Shown here: positions 1 through 10,313 of the stretch, piece after piece
Layout: each line of letters opens with the position of its first letter
Numbering within the stretch: position 1 is the stretch's first letter
Source: Jackrogersella multiformis
Taxonomy: Eukaryota > Ascomycota > Sordariomycetes > Xylariales > Hypoxylaceae
NCBI GenBank assembly: GCA_902806575.1
Contig: CADCXD010000011.1
Location: 1,488,001-1,552,000 of the forward strand
DNA length: 64,000 nt
Direction of reading: 5' to 3'
Notes under the pieces: generated by a model
The model's input: the letters and a program-made list of their open reading frames with translations, nothing else
What the model was told of the DNA's origin: nothing
Databases searched by the model: none
Made by a program: the position numbers and the translations under genes

Positions 1-119
1 CTAGCCTGGATCGCTTACCAAATAGCGGTAATATTCGAGGTGATGCAACTTAGTCACTACCGGAATCTCTTCCCTCTTCAGGCGGTTACATCAACCCGTA
101 CCAATCCAGTAAGGCTGAC

Positions 120-2820
120 TTACATCTGTTTCCCGGTTAGGGTACTTAGACGGATGCTCACGGCTCTTCTGTGTGCTTCCAGCTCTTCTACCTTCGCCAG
201 TTGCATGACCGCACCTCCCACATTCTGGAGGCCCTCAGCGGTCAAGTTTGAGCTCGTAATGTGCTTGAGGAAAGAGCCCAGGTTGACCCCTGAGTATTGC
301 TTAGCATAGCCATATGTAGCTATATCCGATTAGCATATATCAAGAACTGAAAAATAAGAAGAGGAAAAACTTACGTAGTGAATGGTTTACACCGGCAGAG
401 TAGTCGCCAACACTTTCAGGAGTCCACTGCCCAATGAACACACTACCGGCGTTCATGACCTTGTCTACAACTTCTTCGGCGTTTTTGATCTGCAGTATTA
501 AGTGTTCCGGGGCATACTCATTGCTGATCTTCATCGCCTCCTCGACGTCTTTGACTGAGAATGTGACGGAGTGGTTGATGGCACCTCTGACGATGTCCAC
601 ACGTGGCAAAGCCATGGCCTGCTTGTGGACCTCATCCTCGATCGCTTGCAACTGCTGCTCATTCAGATCAACGGCAATGCAGACAACCTGACTGTCGACA
701 CCATGCTCAGCCTGAGACAACAGATCCGAAGCAACGAAAGCCGGGTTCGCCTCCTTATCCGCAACCACCAGCACTTCTGAAGGACCGGCCGGCATATCGA
801 TGCTTACGCCAGCATTCGTGTCGTTACTGACGAACATCTTGGCAGCAGTCACGAACTGGTTTCCAGGTCCAAGGATCTTGTCTACTTTGCTGACGCTCTC
901 CGTGCCGTATGCCATCGCTGCAACGGCTTGGGCACCACCAGCCAGGACAATGCTCTCAGCACCGACTTTGTGCGCAACGTACACGATTTCCGGCGTAATG
1001 CTACCGTCGGAGCGCGGTGGAGATGCAAGGACAATCTTCTTGCACCCAGCCACCATGGCAGGAACTCCGAGCATGAGTGCGGTACTAGGCAGGACAGCGG
1101 TCCCGCCTGGCACATACAGGCCAACTCGTTCAATAGGCCTGGAAAATCTGCTACACACAACACCTGGCATGGTCTCAACTTGTAGAGGCTGTTCTTTCTG
1201 CGCAGAGTGGAACTTGCGAATATTCTCGAAAGAGATATCAAGGGCCTTGATTGTCTCGGGAGGAAGATTCATCAGCGACTGTGGGAATGGAGCTTTGAGG
1301 ACAGGTGATGTAAGAGACGTTGCCTTCTCGAACTTATGTGTATAAGAAAGTAAAGCCTGATCACCATTCTTTCTAACATCGTTAATAATAGGTGTAACGA
1401 TATTCATGATCGCATCTGCGGATTTCTGAGACGGCCTTCTAAGAGCCTCCAAAACCTCCGCGGCGCCGACTTTGCTAGCATCCACTCGTTTTAGAGTAAT
1501 TCTTTCACTGTCCGGAGCCGTGTGTGCTGCGGTAGCAGGGGAGGATGTCAATGGAGTTGCAGACTCCTTTGCAGACTCCTTGGCTTTCTCAGCAGTGCCG
1601 TTGGTAATACCTTCTTTCTGGGCCCACTGCCCCTTTGCGTTGCCTGGTCTTCTCTTGACCTTCAAGCTCTTGGCGTCGAGGTTCTCCTCGATATCAGAAA
1701 GGCTTACTCCAGCGCTAATGGCCTTGGTTAGGGCGAAGTATATCAGGTCTGCCGCCTCGAATGCAACTTCTTCCGGCGTCTTTGCGTTACAAAGCTCCTC
1801 TGCCTCTTCCATTATCTTTGCCCGCAGAAGCTTGTCATCCGAGAAAAGTCGTTTGGTATAGGAGCCTTCGGGTGCTGTCTGTTTTCTCGAAACCAATGTT
1901 TGTTCGAGCTTCGAGATTCCCTTCAGATCACCGAAGCATCCATGTTGGTCGAGATGACAGAACTTCCCCTTTTGTTTAACTACAAATTTCAATGCATCGT
2001 TATCGCAATCCAAAGATATCCTCACCAACTCTTGCGTATCTCCAGAAGAAGCACCTTTGTACCAAAGCCCTCGTTTCCGGCTTTGATAGACCCCCGTCTT
2101 CGTCCTTAGGGACTCGGCGACACTCTCCTCACTGCTGTATACCAAACCAAGTGCAACTCCTCCTTCGTCGCAAACTACGGTAGGTAGTAGCTTGTCCGGC
2201 CTATCTGACTTCCATGACACGGAGAACAATTTCGGCACAAAAATCTTCTTTTCCGCGTCCTCTTTCTTAGCTGTCAGTTCCGTTGATGGGATAATAGGGA
2301 TAGCAGATAGTTGGGAGCATATATCGACAAAATGGTCATAAATAGTTTCCCGGATGGGTTTGATGTATAGAGGAGGCATCTTAGTTGCCTTGCTGGATTC
2401 CATGAAGCCGGATACGTCACAGCTCCGATGATCGAAATCTTTGAGGAGTAGTCCATGTTCCGTCCCCGAAGACAACTGGTTCAGCTTACTAACCGCGGGA
2501 GCTACTCGCCTACCAAACTCCGTGAAGTCTGACAACCTCTCGGGCTGGACGAAAATCTTCCGAGCACCATGATCCAGTAGCGTAACAACATCATGTTTCG
2601 ATTCAAGACTAGTGGCGTCGAAGAAGGTATGAAGTGCGGTGGCGCTGACCTGGCTCAGATGTTCCAGCAGTTTTTCGAAATTCTGCTGAGTAACCTCGAA
2701 GAATACGCAACCCAAGCACGATACTTCTTCTCGGTTTAGACCTTGCTCTTCTCCATTTGAATCCCAACTAGGTGGGACATCAACGGATATGAGAAAGGGA
2801 AGGGGTAGTATCGTCTCCAT
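120..2820 (-). CDS. HIS4: Histidine biosynthesis trifunctional protein (PRA-CH / PRA-PH / histidinol dehydrogenase)
   Basis: Catalyses steps 2, 3 and the last two oxidations of histidine synthesis: phosphoribosyl-ATP pyrophosphohydrolase, phosphoribosyl-AMP cyclohydrolase and histidinol dehydrogenase on one cytosolic chain. Two exons are read: 2820-375 and 319-120. The 55-nt intron (GTAAGT donor) restores the conserved NHSLPTYGYA junction. Product 881 aa. After an N-terminal fungal domain come the cyclohydrolase domain (about residues 205-315, SVWKSD-like start, RISLDCDNDALKF), the pyrophosphohydrolase helix bundle (about 330-415, KIMEEAEEL) and histidinol dehydrogenase (about 460-880, GPGNQFVTAAK, DMPAGPSEVLV). 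The ATG at 2820 gives METILPLPFL, the N-terminus known from Neurospora his-3; the frame is open further upstream but without an ATG. Divergent from TAF9. A TGACTC Gcn4/CPC1-type site lies 55 bp upstream. Family identity is certain. Confidence 0.97.
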
Positions 2821-3567
2821 AGGTAGCAATTGATATGTCGAATAGAACTGAATATATTCCAATTTCAAAGAACTTGACTCGTAGAAAATGCCTAGGATGA
2901 GTGACTGACTTAAGTATTAAGAAAGTGGGAGGAAAGAAATAACTTTGTTCAGAATGACGTTCCTAAAATCGGCCTGAGTGATCTGATTGTCCAATGATGG
3001 CGGGGCAAAAAACTGTTACCCCTCCATATGGAAAGTGAAGCTATGTAATTAGCGTACCCCTCTAAGTGGGACTATACATATAGACCCACCTTTAATGTAG
3101 ATTCTAGGGGTCCACTTATTTAGAGAGGCTCAACTAGCTTCGACTTGATTCCGAATTTATATGTAAAGTACCTTTCACTTTTAATCTTCATCTTTTCATC
3201 TTTCACCTAATTGTAATTCTCCAAACTCACCAAATACAAAAACGAGTTTACAATTCGATTTTTTCCGAATCTCTGTCTAACCCGCTCTCTTCTCGCACGA
3301 AACACCGTCTTTCGTCATATAAAAGACTCGATACAATTTCAACTACCTAAATATACATCCAAGTAGTCGAATCACCTACAACGCGGTCGCAAATACTCGA
3401 AACTCGTCACCGGTTCACCTCGACAGCCTATGGAGTAGCCGCTTCGCGAGCTTCGATTCAATCGACTCTCCAAATCCTCGACATTTGTCTACCTCTCGAC
3501 CTCGTGGAATTGGCATCATTCCAATACTTCCTCTCTAGTCATCAATCGCCTCGTGTCAACCGCAACA
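2821..3567. promoter_or_regulatory. Divergent promoter region HIS4 / TAF9
   Basis: About 750 bp between the two divergent start codons. Visible elements are TGACTC at 2875-2880, the core of the Gcn4/CPC1 general amino-acid control site and sensibly placed for HIS4, and a CCAAT pentamer at 2991. Pyrimidine-rich DNA at 3180-3350 is typical of fungal 5' regions for TAF9. Assignment of each element to a gene is inferred from distance only. Confidence 0.5.
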
Positions 3568-4431
3568 ATGGCATCAGTTTCACAATCCCAAACCAACGGC
3601 GTACCTTCGTCATCGGCAGCAGGCCCGTCACAGCCCGCCTCCCAACCGACCCAAAACACCGCGACGAGCGGTACAACCACCGTCCCGAACACCCAAGCCA
3701 CCGTCACATCCTCAGGGACGGGAGGAGGCAGCAACCCCAACACACAGCCTGGCGGGGGGCCTACACCCCAACAGCAGCAACAACCAGGATCGTCACCCTC
3801 GGCCCCGCAGACACACGCCCCGCGGCCGCGCGACGCCCGCACGATCGAGCTGCTCCTGACCTCGCAGGGCGTCACGTCGTATGACCAGCGCGTGCCGCTG
3901 CTGCTGCTGGACTTCGCGTACCGGCACGCGTCGGCGGTGCTGTCGGACGCGATCCACATGGCGACGGACCCGTACACGTCGCAGGCGGGCAGCAAGCCGA
4001 GCGCGTCGTCGGGGGCGGCGCCCAGCGCCCCGGGGCTCACCGACGCCGTCGTCACCACCAACGCCGTCAACCTGGCCATCGCCTCGCGCCAGTCCTTCCA
4101 GTTCCGGGGCGGCGCGGCGCGCGGTGGCGGCACCAGCAAGGACTGGCTGCAGGAGCTCGCCCGCGAGCGCAACAAGGTCGCCCTCCCCCGCGTCCTGGCC
4201 AACGAGTGGGGCGTACGCCTGCCTAACGAGCGCTTCGTCCTCAGCGGCACCGGCTGGGCGCTGCGGGACCACTGGGAGGGCGAGGGCGGTGATGATAGCG
4301 ATGATGACGATGAAATGGAGGGAGACCCTAGCGCCCAGAAGAAGGACGCGGGTAATGCTGCGGATGAAGGTGGCTTGGAGGAGCTGCTTGGCAATGACAT
4401 GGGCGACGAGGACATGGAGGACATGGAATGA
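3568..4431 (+). CDS. TAF9: Transcription initiation factor TFIID / SAGA subunit 9
   Basis: Histone-fold protein that pairs with TAF6 in TFIID and SAGA; nuclear. Single exon, 287 aa from the ATG at 3568 (context caacaATGG); the upstream in-frame GTG at 3553 is not a credible start. Residues 1-87 are low complexity (Ser/Thr/Pro/Gln/Gly). The H3-like fold follows (about 88-175): DARTIELLLTSQGV, then LLLDFAYRHASAVLSDA, then NAVNLAIASRQSFQF. A 30-residue Ser/Ala/Pro insertion sits between the last two helices. The TAF9-specific tail DWLQELARERNKVALP and RLPNERFVLSG follows, then an acidic C-terminus (DDSDDDDEMEGD). TAF10 was considered but does not fit the DWLQELARERN block. The coding sequence is much GC-richer than its surroundings. 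Confidence 0.92.
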   Translation: MASVSQSQTNGVPSSSAAGPSQPASQPTQNTATSGTTTVPNTQATVTSSGTGGGSNPNTQPGGGPTPQQQQQPGSSPSAPQTHAPRPRDARTIELLLTSQGVTSYDQRVPLLLLDFAYRHASAVLSDAIHMATDPYTSQAGSKPSASSGAAPSAPGLTDAVVTTNAVNLAIASRQSFQFRGGAARGGGTSKDWLQELARERNKVALPRVLANEWGVRLPNERFVLSGTGWALRDHWEGEGGDDSDDDDEMEGDPSAQKKDAGNAADEGGLEELLGNDMGDEDMEDME

Positions 4432-4925
4432 TGAATCGAGAATACCAAGCGGCTACGGCCCAGTATCAAAGATTCGGTGGAAAACACATCACAGCATTGG
4501 CGTTGCGGCGTTTGGGGTTAGTGCCACGACCAGCATATTTGAGGTTGATACATAGTATTAGTTGGCACGAACAAAAAACCTCGAAAGTTCATTTGGGCTG
4601 CCTAGGCAAAACGACCTGGCACAGTCTGTTGTACATTTACTCGTCTATGGATGGATGCCCTCCTGTTGCTCTAAAGAACGCCGACGCTATGCAGAGCAGG
4701 ATACACTAGCTCCAAGCTATAACCCAACCCAATCTGCCCTGATAATGATAACTTTGACATGGTATGACTTGACATACCCTAACCACTAGATCCGGTATAC
4801 CCCTAATACATATTTTCCGTAGCACTGGCTGTTGAAGATGGTCGATGTCGGAAGGTGACTTCTGATGTTAAATCATGTATCGTCACGTAGGCCAGCGGCC
4901 CACGGCTCTTAGGTTCCAGCAGTGT
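4432..4925. other. Convergent 3' intergenic region TAF9 / lipin
   Basis: 494 bp between two convergent stop codons. It holds the 3' ends of both transcripts. I see no coding frame with fungal codon use and no repeat; the short open frames here lack homology signals. Confidence 0.6.
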
Positions 4926-7293
4926 TTAAGCCCTCATTGCGTCTTTTGTTTCTTTATCGACACCGAGGTTTTTCATACCAGTGATGAGCTCAGCATCGAT
5001 GTCCCTGACCGCCGCTGCAGGCTCACTCTTAAGTTTGGGGGTATAGGGGGCCGATCGTGTGACCTCATGGTTCACAACCTCATCTTCTTCCAGGTCGCCT
5101 TCCTCGTCATCGGCGTCGGAACCGTCGGAGCCGTCCTCAATCATTGGGCCGATCAGGTTCTCCTCGCCTTCGTACTCACCACTCAATATGCTCTCGCCAC
5201 CATCGGCATCTTCATCATCGTCGTCGTCCCCTCTAGAGAGATAACTGTCTCCCATGTTTCCGACATCTTCGTCTTCCTCTTCCGCGGAGCTTTCTTCTAA
5301 ACCGTCATCGGACTCGCTGGCTGAGAACTCGTCCAGATCTAACGGATTATCCCGCCAGTAGGTAAAATCAGTGTATTCAACACCACCACCTTTGACAAGC
5401 GTGCTGACAGGAGGGAAGTAGTGGTTTACGACTTCGGTCATGTTGACATAGCTGAGCTTTAGCTTATTGAGACTTAGCAAATCTAGCGACACTTCGGCGT
5501 TAGAGTTGATGGTGAAGATACGATGCCGAGGGACGTCTACCGTCCGGTACGAAATCTGGTCTGTAAGACGGTTGCCGAAACCGGCGTAGAAGCAATGATT
5601 TTCAGGGCCGTATAAGCTTCTTATATCCCGTAGAGTAGCCATCTTGAATACGTGAGGCTTGCGAAGATAAATCTCTCGTCTTAGAGCAGCCATGGTTCGG
5701 TCAGGCGATAAAATCGTTGGGCCTTTGGGTAAGCGGTAACCATCTTGGGTAATACCATAGAGATATGCCCTCGTCGTGTCAGACTGTCCGACCGAGCGAC
5801 TCGTAAGGTACATGATGTTGTATCCATTTTCAACAATATCACTATAGAGCTTTGCGACACCGGTGTGAGTCCAGTCTCGTCCGATCATGTTTAACACATG
5901 ACCCAACGCGTCTGATTTTGTGATGGTGCCATCGATATCAGAAATGACAACAGGATTGTCATGCTTCCAGAGGTACATGTATGCTTGGCATGTGGCTCGA
6001 TTCACGGTGAAGCTCATCGAATTCTCGCCAGGCTTTAGGTTAAGCGCCTTCAGCTGGTCACTAGTCAGCCGAAGAGTCTTAGCGTAATTTCTATTTGGGT
6101 TTCCCGCAGAAGATGATCCCGGAGTCGTCGGCGCAGTCTGAATCGAGCTCTGTCCAACGTCGGACTCGCTTCTCCTGTGAGAGGGCTCCTGTGTTGATGT
6201 GGTCGAGTCGTCGCTCTGGTACCCGGGATCTGAAGCGGCATCGATCGCAAGCGTAGGCGACGGTCGGAGAGACGCTACCGTCTTCTTCATCGCAGCTTCT
6301 TTTGCATCCTCGCTGCTATATATCCAGAGGTTCCCCTCTTCGTCCATTCCAAATAATGCGCCGATGTCGTAATCACCCTCTAGTTCTTCCGACAGTATCT
6401 TACGAGCTAAAATTTCTGCCTTGATCGCATCTTCTTCGCTAGCCTTGTACCCCCTCATATCTAGCATGAGATCGCCTGTTTCGGTCACTCGGCTAGGAAT
6501 ATTAACTGCCTCGAGCTCCTTCGATAAAGTCAACGCTCGTTGGATAGCCTCCAGAGGAGCTAGAGGAGGCGGGCTTCGCGATCCCTGAGAGCCTGGAGCG
6601 TCTGGATCGTACGAGTCTTCATTCGAATCATCATTTTCGGTGAATGCCTGCGTGGTAACTGGTAATACTTCGTCGCTATAAGATTGGCCTGTAGGGGAAT
6701 TGGACCACGCTCTTGAAGTTGGTCGGCCACCGCCTAGCTCTGGGGATGATGCCAGGGGTTCAATTACGCCTATACTAGAGTTAGTGGTTGCTTTGGGGAC
6801 TCGCACATGGATTTTATAACGAACCTGGGCGGAGGGTCTGAGATGAAAGGACAGCGGGTTTTGGTCGTGGCATAGACATGGATCGCAAGTTTCCAGAGTC
6901 GCCATCCAACTGTAAAAAGTCCGGCTCCTGGAGATCGTTGGAGGAGTAGGTGCTATCCGGACCGAGAGGCGGGCTGGAAGCTGGAGAACTGAGAGGTGAA
7001 GTTTGTAGACTTTGAGGAATGTTGTCGTTCGTCTCAAATACGAAGAAAGCCTCGCCCCCTTCACCTAGCTTCATGGCATAGTTCTGCTTGATGCCGTTGA
7101 CCTTAAACTCGACTTTCTTTTCGTAGGGTCGTAGCAAGGAGAACTTGCCGAAGCGAACGTGGAAGGGGGAACAGCAGAGAGTGCCATCCTCATGCTGAAC
7201 TACGATCACGTCGATTGCTCCGCTTAGGGTGGCCGGGTTGATCGAGTTCCAGGCGGTGGAAACCGAATCGCTGATATTGCGAACGTACTGCAT
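4926..7293 (-). CDS. PAH1: Lipin-type phosphatidate phosphatase
   Basis: Mg2+-dependent phosphatidate phosphatase (lipin, Smp2/Pah1/Ned1) that converts phosphatidate to diacylglycerol at the ER/nuclear envelope and lipid droplets. Two exons, 7293-6825 and 6769-4926, split by a 55-nt intron with an unusual GTTCGT donor, a CTAAC branch point and a TATAG acceptor; product 770 aa. The N-terminal lipin domain opens with MQYVRNISDSVSTAWNSINP and contains PFHVRFGKFSLLRP. The haloacid-dehalogenase-like LNS2 domain carries the catalytic DIDGT at about residue 433, followed by NMIGRDWTHTGVAKLY and MYLTSR. The C-terminal tail is strongly acidic (Asp/Glu/Ser blocks), as in other fungal lipins. Convergent with TAF9. 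The exact acceptor was chosen because it alone keeps frame. Confidence 0.95.
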
Positions 7294-10200
7294 TTTTTAT
7301 AATAGTTGAGGAAATTCCTCGTGACAAGGAGGCGGCTTGGTCCCAAGACCGCGCAAGGGGGGGTGATGTCCAAGCAAGAATAAGACCAAAAGCGATTGAC
7401 AAACTACAATGGTTTGAAGACAATAAACAAAGCAATTAATCGTATATTCCAACGTATTGAATTGTATCTTGCCAAAGAGATGTGCTATCGCTGTAATAGA
7501 ATTCTAACCCCAGGCTGGGTCGGTTGCTGCTTGTTGGCCTAGAACGTTGTTGAGCGAGGGATGACAGTTTTGGCGGGATCAAAGGATTCCGATTTTTTCG
7601 GTATGGTTGCTTTATCGTGACGTAGTTAGGGGTCTCAAAACCGATGAGGGCTGGACAAAATATACTACAGCCAAAATATTATACCAGTATATTTCTTCCT
7701 TAGAAAGTTGTAAACAACAAAACGAGCGTCAGAAGAAGGGTAAATCGGTCGGAGGTAGGATTAATGACGAAGGTCGTAGGTTAGTATGTTATTTACAGTT
7801 TGTATTAACCGGGCTGGTGGAACGAAGTAGTAGTAATGATAAGCCGAAGACCTGAGCGAGCAGGAGCTGGGGAGCTTGTTGAGGGAAAGCAACAAGGATC
7901 TTTTATGCGAACAAATTTGATCCCTTCGGTTTGAACCTTTGGAAGCGAAGCCGCGGATCAATCCATAGCACATGCTTCTGCAAAAGTGGGTAGCCACGCG
8001 CTAAAGCTTACAGGGGATTTACGCTAAAACATCTTAGAAGGACCAATGCCGGCCTGTCGCTACAGCAGCTGCCCAAGTGATTGATGAATTCTTACCTGAT
8101 ATTAGCACCGGCTAGTACAAGCTACCAGAACTACCTCCTAGGTAGGTGCAGCTGACTCGGTTCATGAAAATTGCGCTACCCGCTACGAGCCGAAATATTC
8201 CCATTTCCCCAAAATACATACATCTATGGATAGTGTATTTCCTAGAGAAGCAATTTCATTTCTAGTTTTGATAGTATAGTTATGTCTTAATACTTTTAGA
8301 ACTGAGATTTATATTTATCACATTGATAACTAGGTACCTACCTAAGTACCTAGGCAGGTATCATAAATACCTACTTCTAAAAACGATACAATTTATACAT
8401 CCTTGAGTACTTCTTCTTAGCCTCTACTTATCCTGTCTGCCTGTTAGCCTATATGTTCTAGCCATATGATGGATGAACTTGCCACAGCCAACAACTGACA
8501 ACTAATACAGCATTCAACGATATTATGTTGGGCAAAACATACCCGACTTTATATTATCATTATGTGTGTATCCTTTATTGGTGAAAAGTAACGTAGATAA
8601 ATTCTCGTGATACGTTTTTTATTTCTTATTGGAGAATAAGACCAAAAATACGTCGAGATGCATATGATGAATAATCCATGATATGCATCTGACTTTTCCT
8701 GCTGGCACCTAGGTCTAGTATGTACCTAAGTGAGGCACCAGTTCAGAACTACCTTAGGTACATAGTTAATTTCAGTGTAATAATTTTATTAAAAAACGTA
8801 GAGGGTTACACGTTTGAATACCTAAGGGTAGAGACATTACAATCCTAAAGGTCTTGCAAAATATGTACCTAGGTATGTTTTACTCTCTCGGTTTCATCTA
8901 TATTTATTACATGAGTGCTTGTTCTGATAAGCTAAACATCAAGAGGGGTAGGTAATCTAGCCCTATATTTACTTCTCTTGTTGAACAAAATACTACCTAG
9001 TGTAGTCAAACTGCGACGCTAGGCTTCCTAAAGTGTACGGCGGCATCAAGTATGGCATCTGCATGGCAACATTCATCGTGTGCTTCCGCTGATATCTCGC
9101 GATACCCAGGTGGTCCCCGTGGGGTTCGGGATCGGGAGATGAGCGGGCAACTACTATAAACGGCAATGAGGAGAAGATCTTTAGACTTGGATCTCATGCG
9201 CCCATGGGTTGCGACAAGTAATGTATGAGTAGGTATGTATGTCTACGGGGACATCTTAATTCCCGATTTAGCGGATACTATTTGAGACATATTTCTCGAC
9301 GCTGTCGTATAAAAGAGGTTTGCCCGTTCCACCACCTTTGATAATAAGTAAGCTAACAGGCCGGATATATCGATGTTGGAGGTATCGGAGGTATGGCTGC
9401 ACACCATTCATTAGCGCCAGCTCCCACTGCCGGGCTGTTGCTTCGATTGGACAAGCTCTCGTCAAGCTTCGTAGGCATTGTCGTACAGCAGCAGTACCAA
9501 GGTGCTAACTATGGTATCCTGCCATGCAGATCTTACGGCACGGGGAGGGGGGCATGATATGTGACATGTCTACCGTAGGGCCCAAGGCCACGAGGATGCT
9601 TATGAAGCACCCGCTACTAAGCTATGAGTTAGCAAAGAATGGATGGTTATAGCCATTATAACCGCTTACCTGAGGGTTATCTTGAGAAAGATACAAAAGC
9701 TTGGAACTTTTATACTTGCCATTATTCTTAAGTATTTCATACCTAGGTAGGTACCTGGTGACCAGATAGGCATGGGTAGGCTATTAGCAATGAGCTTACC
9801 TAACCTACTTACCCCTAGGTACCTACCTAGAACCTACCTAAGGCAATTACACCTGCCTGTTTTACAGAATAGCGCAACATCTGGGCCGAGTAAGGAAATA
9901 CCGTCCTGCATAGCACTTAATACCTTGAAGGTATGCATGGGTACGGGTAGAGTTCGCCTAGGCAATAGCCGTGAATCCCATTGACACCACCAAAGTTCAA
10001 ACCTTGTTCAAAGTTCGAACCTTGAGAGTTTTAGCGCCTTATTTACTGCTATTTGTTACTACCTCCTACCCTAAAATCTCCAGGGCTCCCCATGGCTGGG
10101 CAATAGTTACCTAGGTACCCACATTTTTCAGAGGAGGCAATTCGACGAGAGCGCTGGAGAGGAAACATTTTCTAATTCTTTTTATTGTTTTTCAAAGTTC

Positions 10201-10313
10201 CATTTCTCTTAATTCTCCCCTCCCCTCCCCCTCTTCCCTCTTGGGCACAATTTTTTTTTTCTTCTTCTTTTCCTTTTTCTTTGTTCATAGTTTGGCCTCT
10301 CGATCACGACGAT
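7294..10313. other. Gene-free, AT-rich intergenic region with dispersed ACCTAGGTA motifs
   Basis: About 3 kb with no coding frame I can support; open frames at 7607-7855 and 9772-9984 lack a convincing start or composition. It holds clusters of the palindromic ACCTAGG/GGTACC motif at 8330-8360, 9741-9757 and 9797-9840. A short direct repeat of a CAAAGTTC(A/G)AACCTTG unit lies at about 9990-10027. Just upstream of the next gene, about 10194-10290 is a pyrimidine-rich tract of the sort found in fungal promoters. Confidence 0.6.
10194..10290 (+). promoter_or_regulatory. Pyrimidine-rich tract upstream of the FN3 gene
   Basis: Long CT/T-rich stretch ending about 25 bp before the ATG at 10314. Such tracts are common in core promoters and 5' leaders of strongly expressed filamentous-fungal genes. 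Function is inferred from composition and position alone. Confidence 0.35.

Noticed and set aside
2821..2868. Extended N-terminus of HIS4
   Set aside because: The upstream start is TTG; the ATG at 2820 gives the conserved fungal N-terminus.
3553..3567. Extended N-terminus of TAF9 from GTG
   Set aside because: Non-ATG start; ATG 3568 has a good context.
7607..7855. 82-aa plus frame
   Set aside because: Starts at TTG, no ATG, no domain.
9772..9984. 70-aa ATG frame
   Set aside because: Largely translated from the ACCTAGGTA motif cluster; no independent coding signal.
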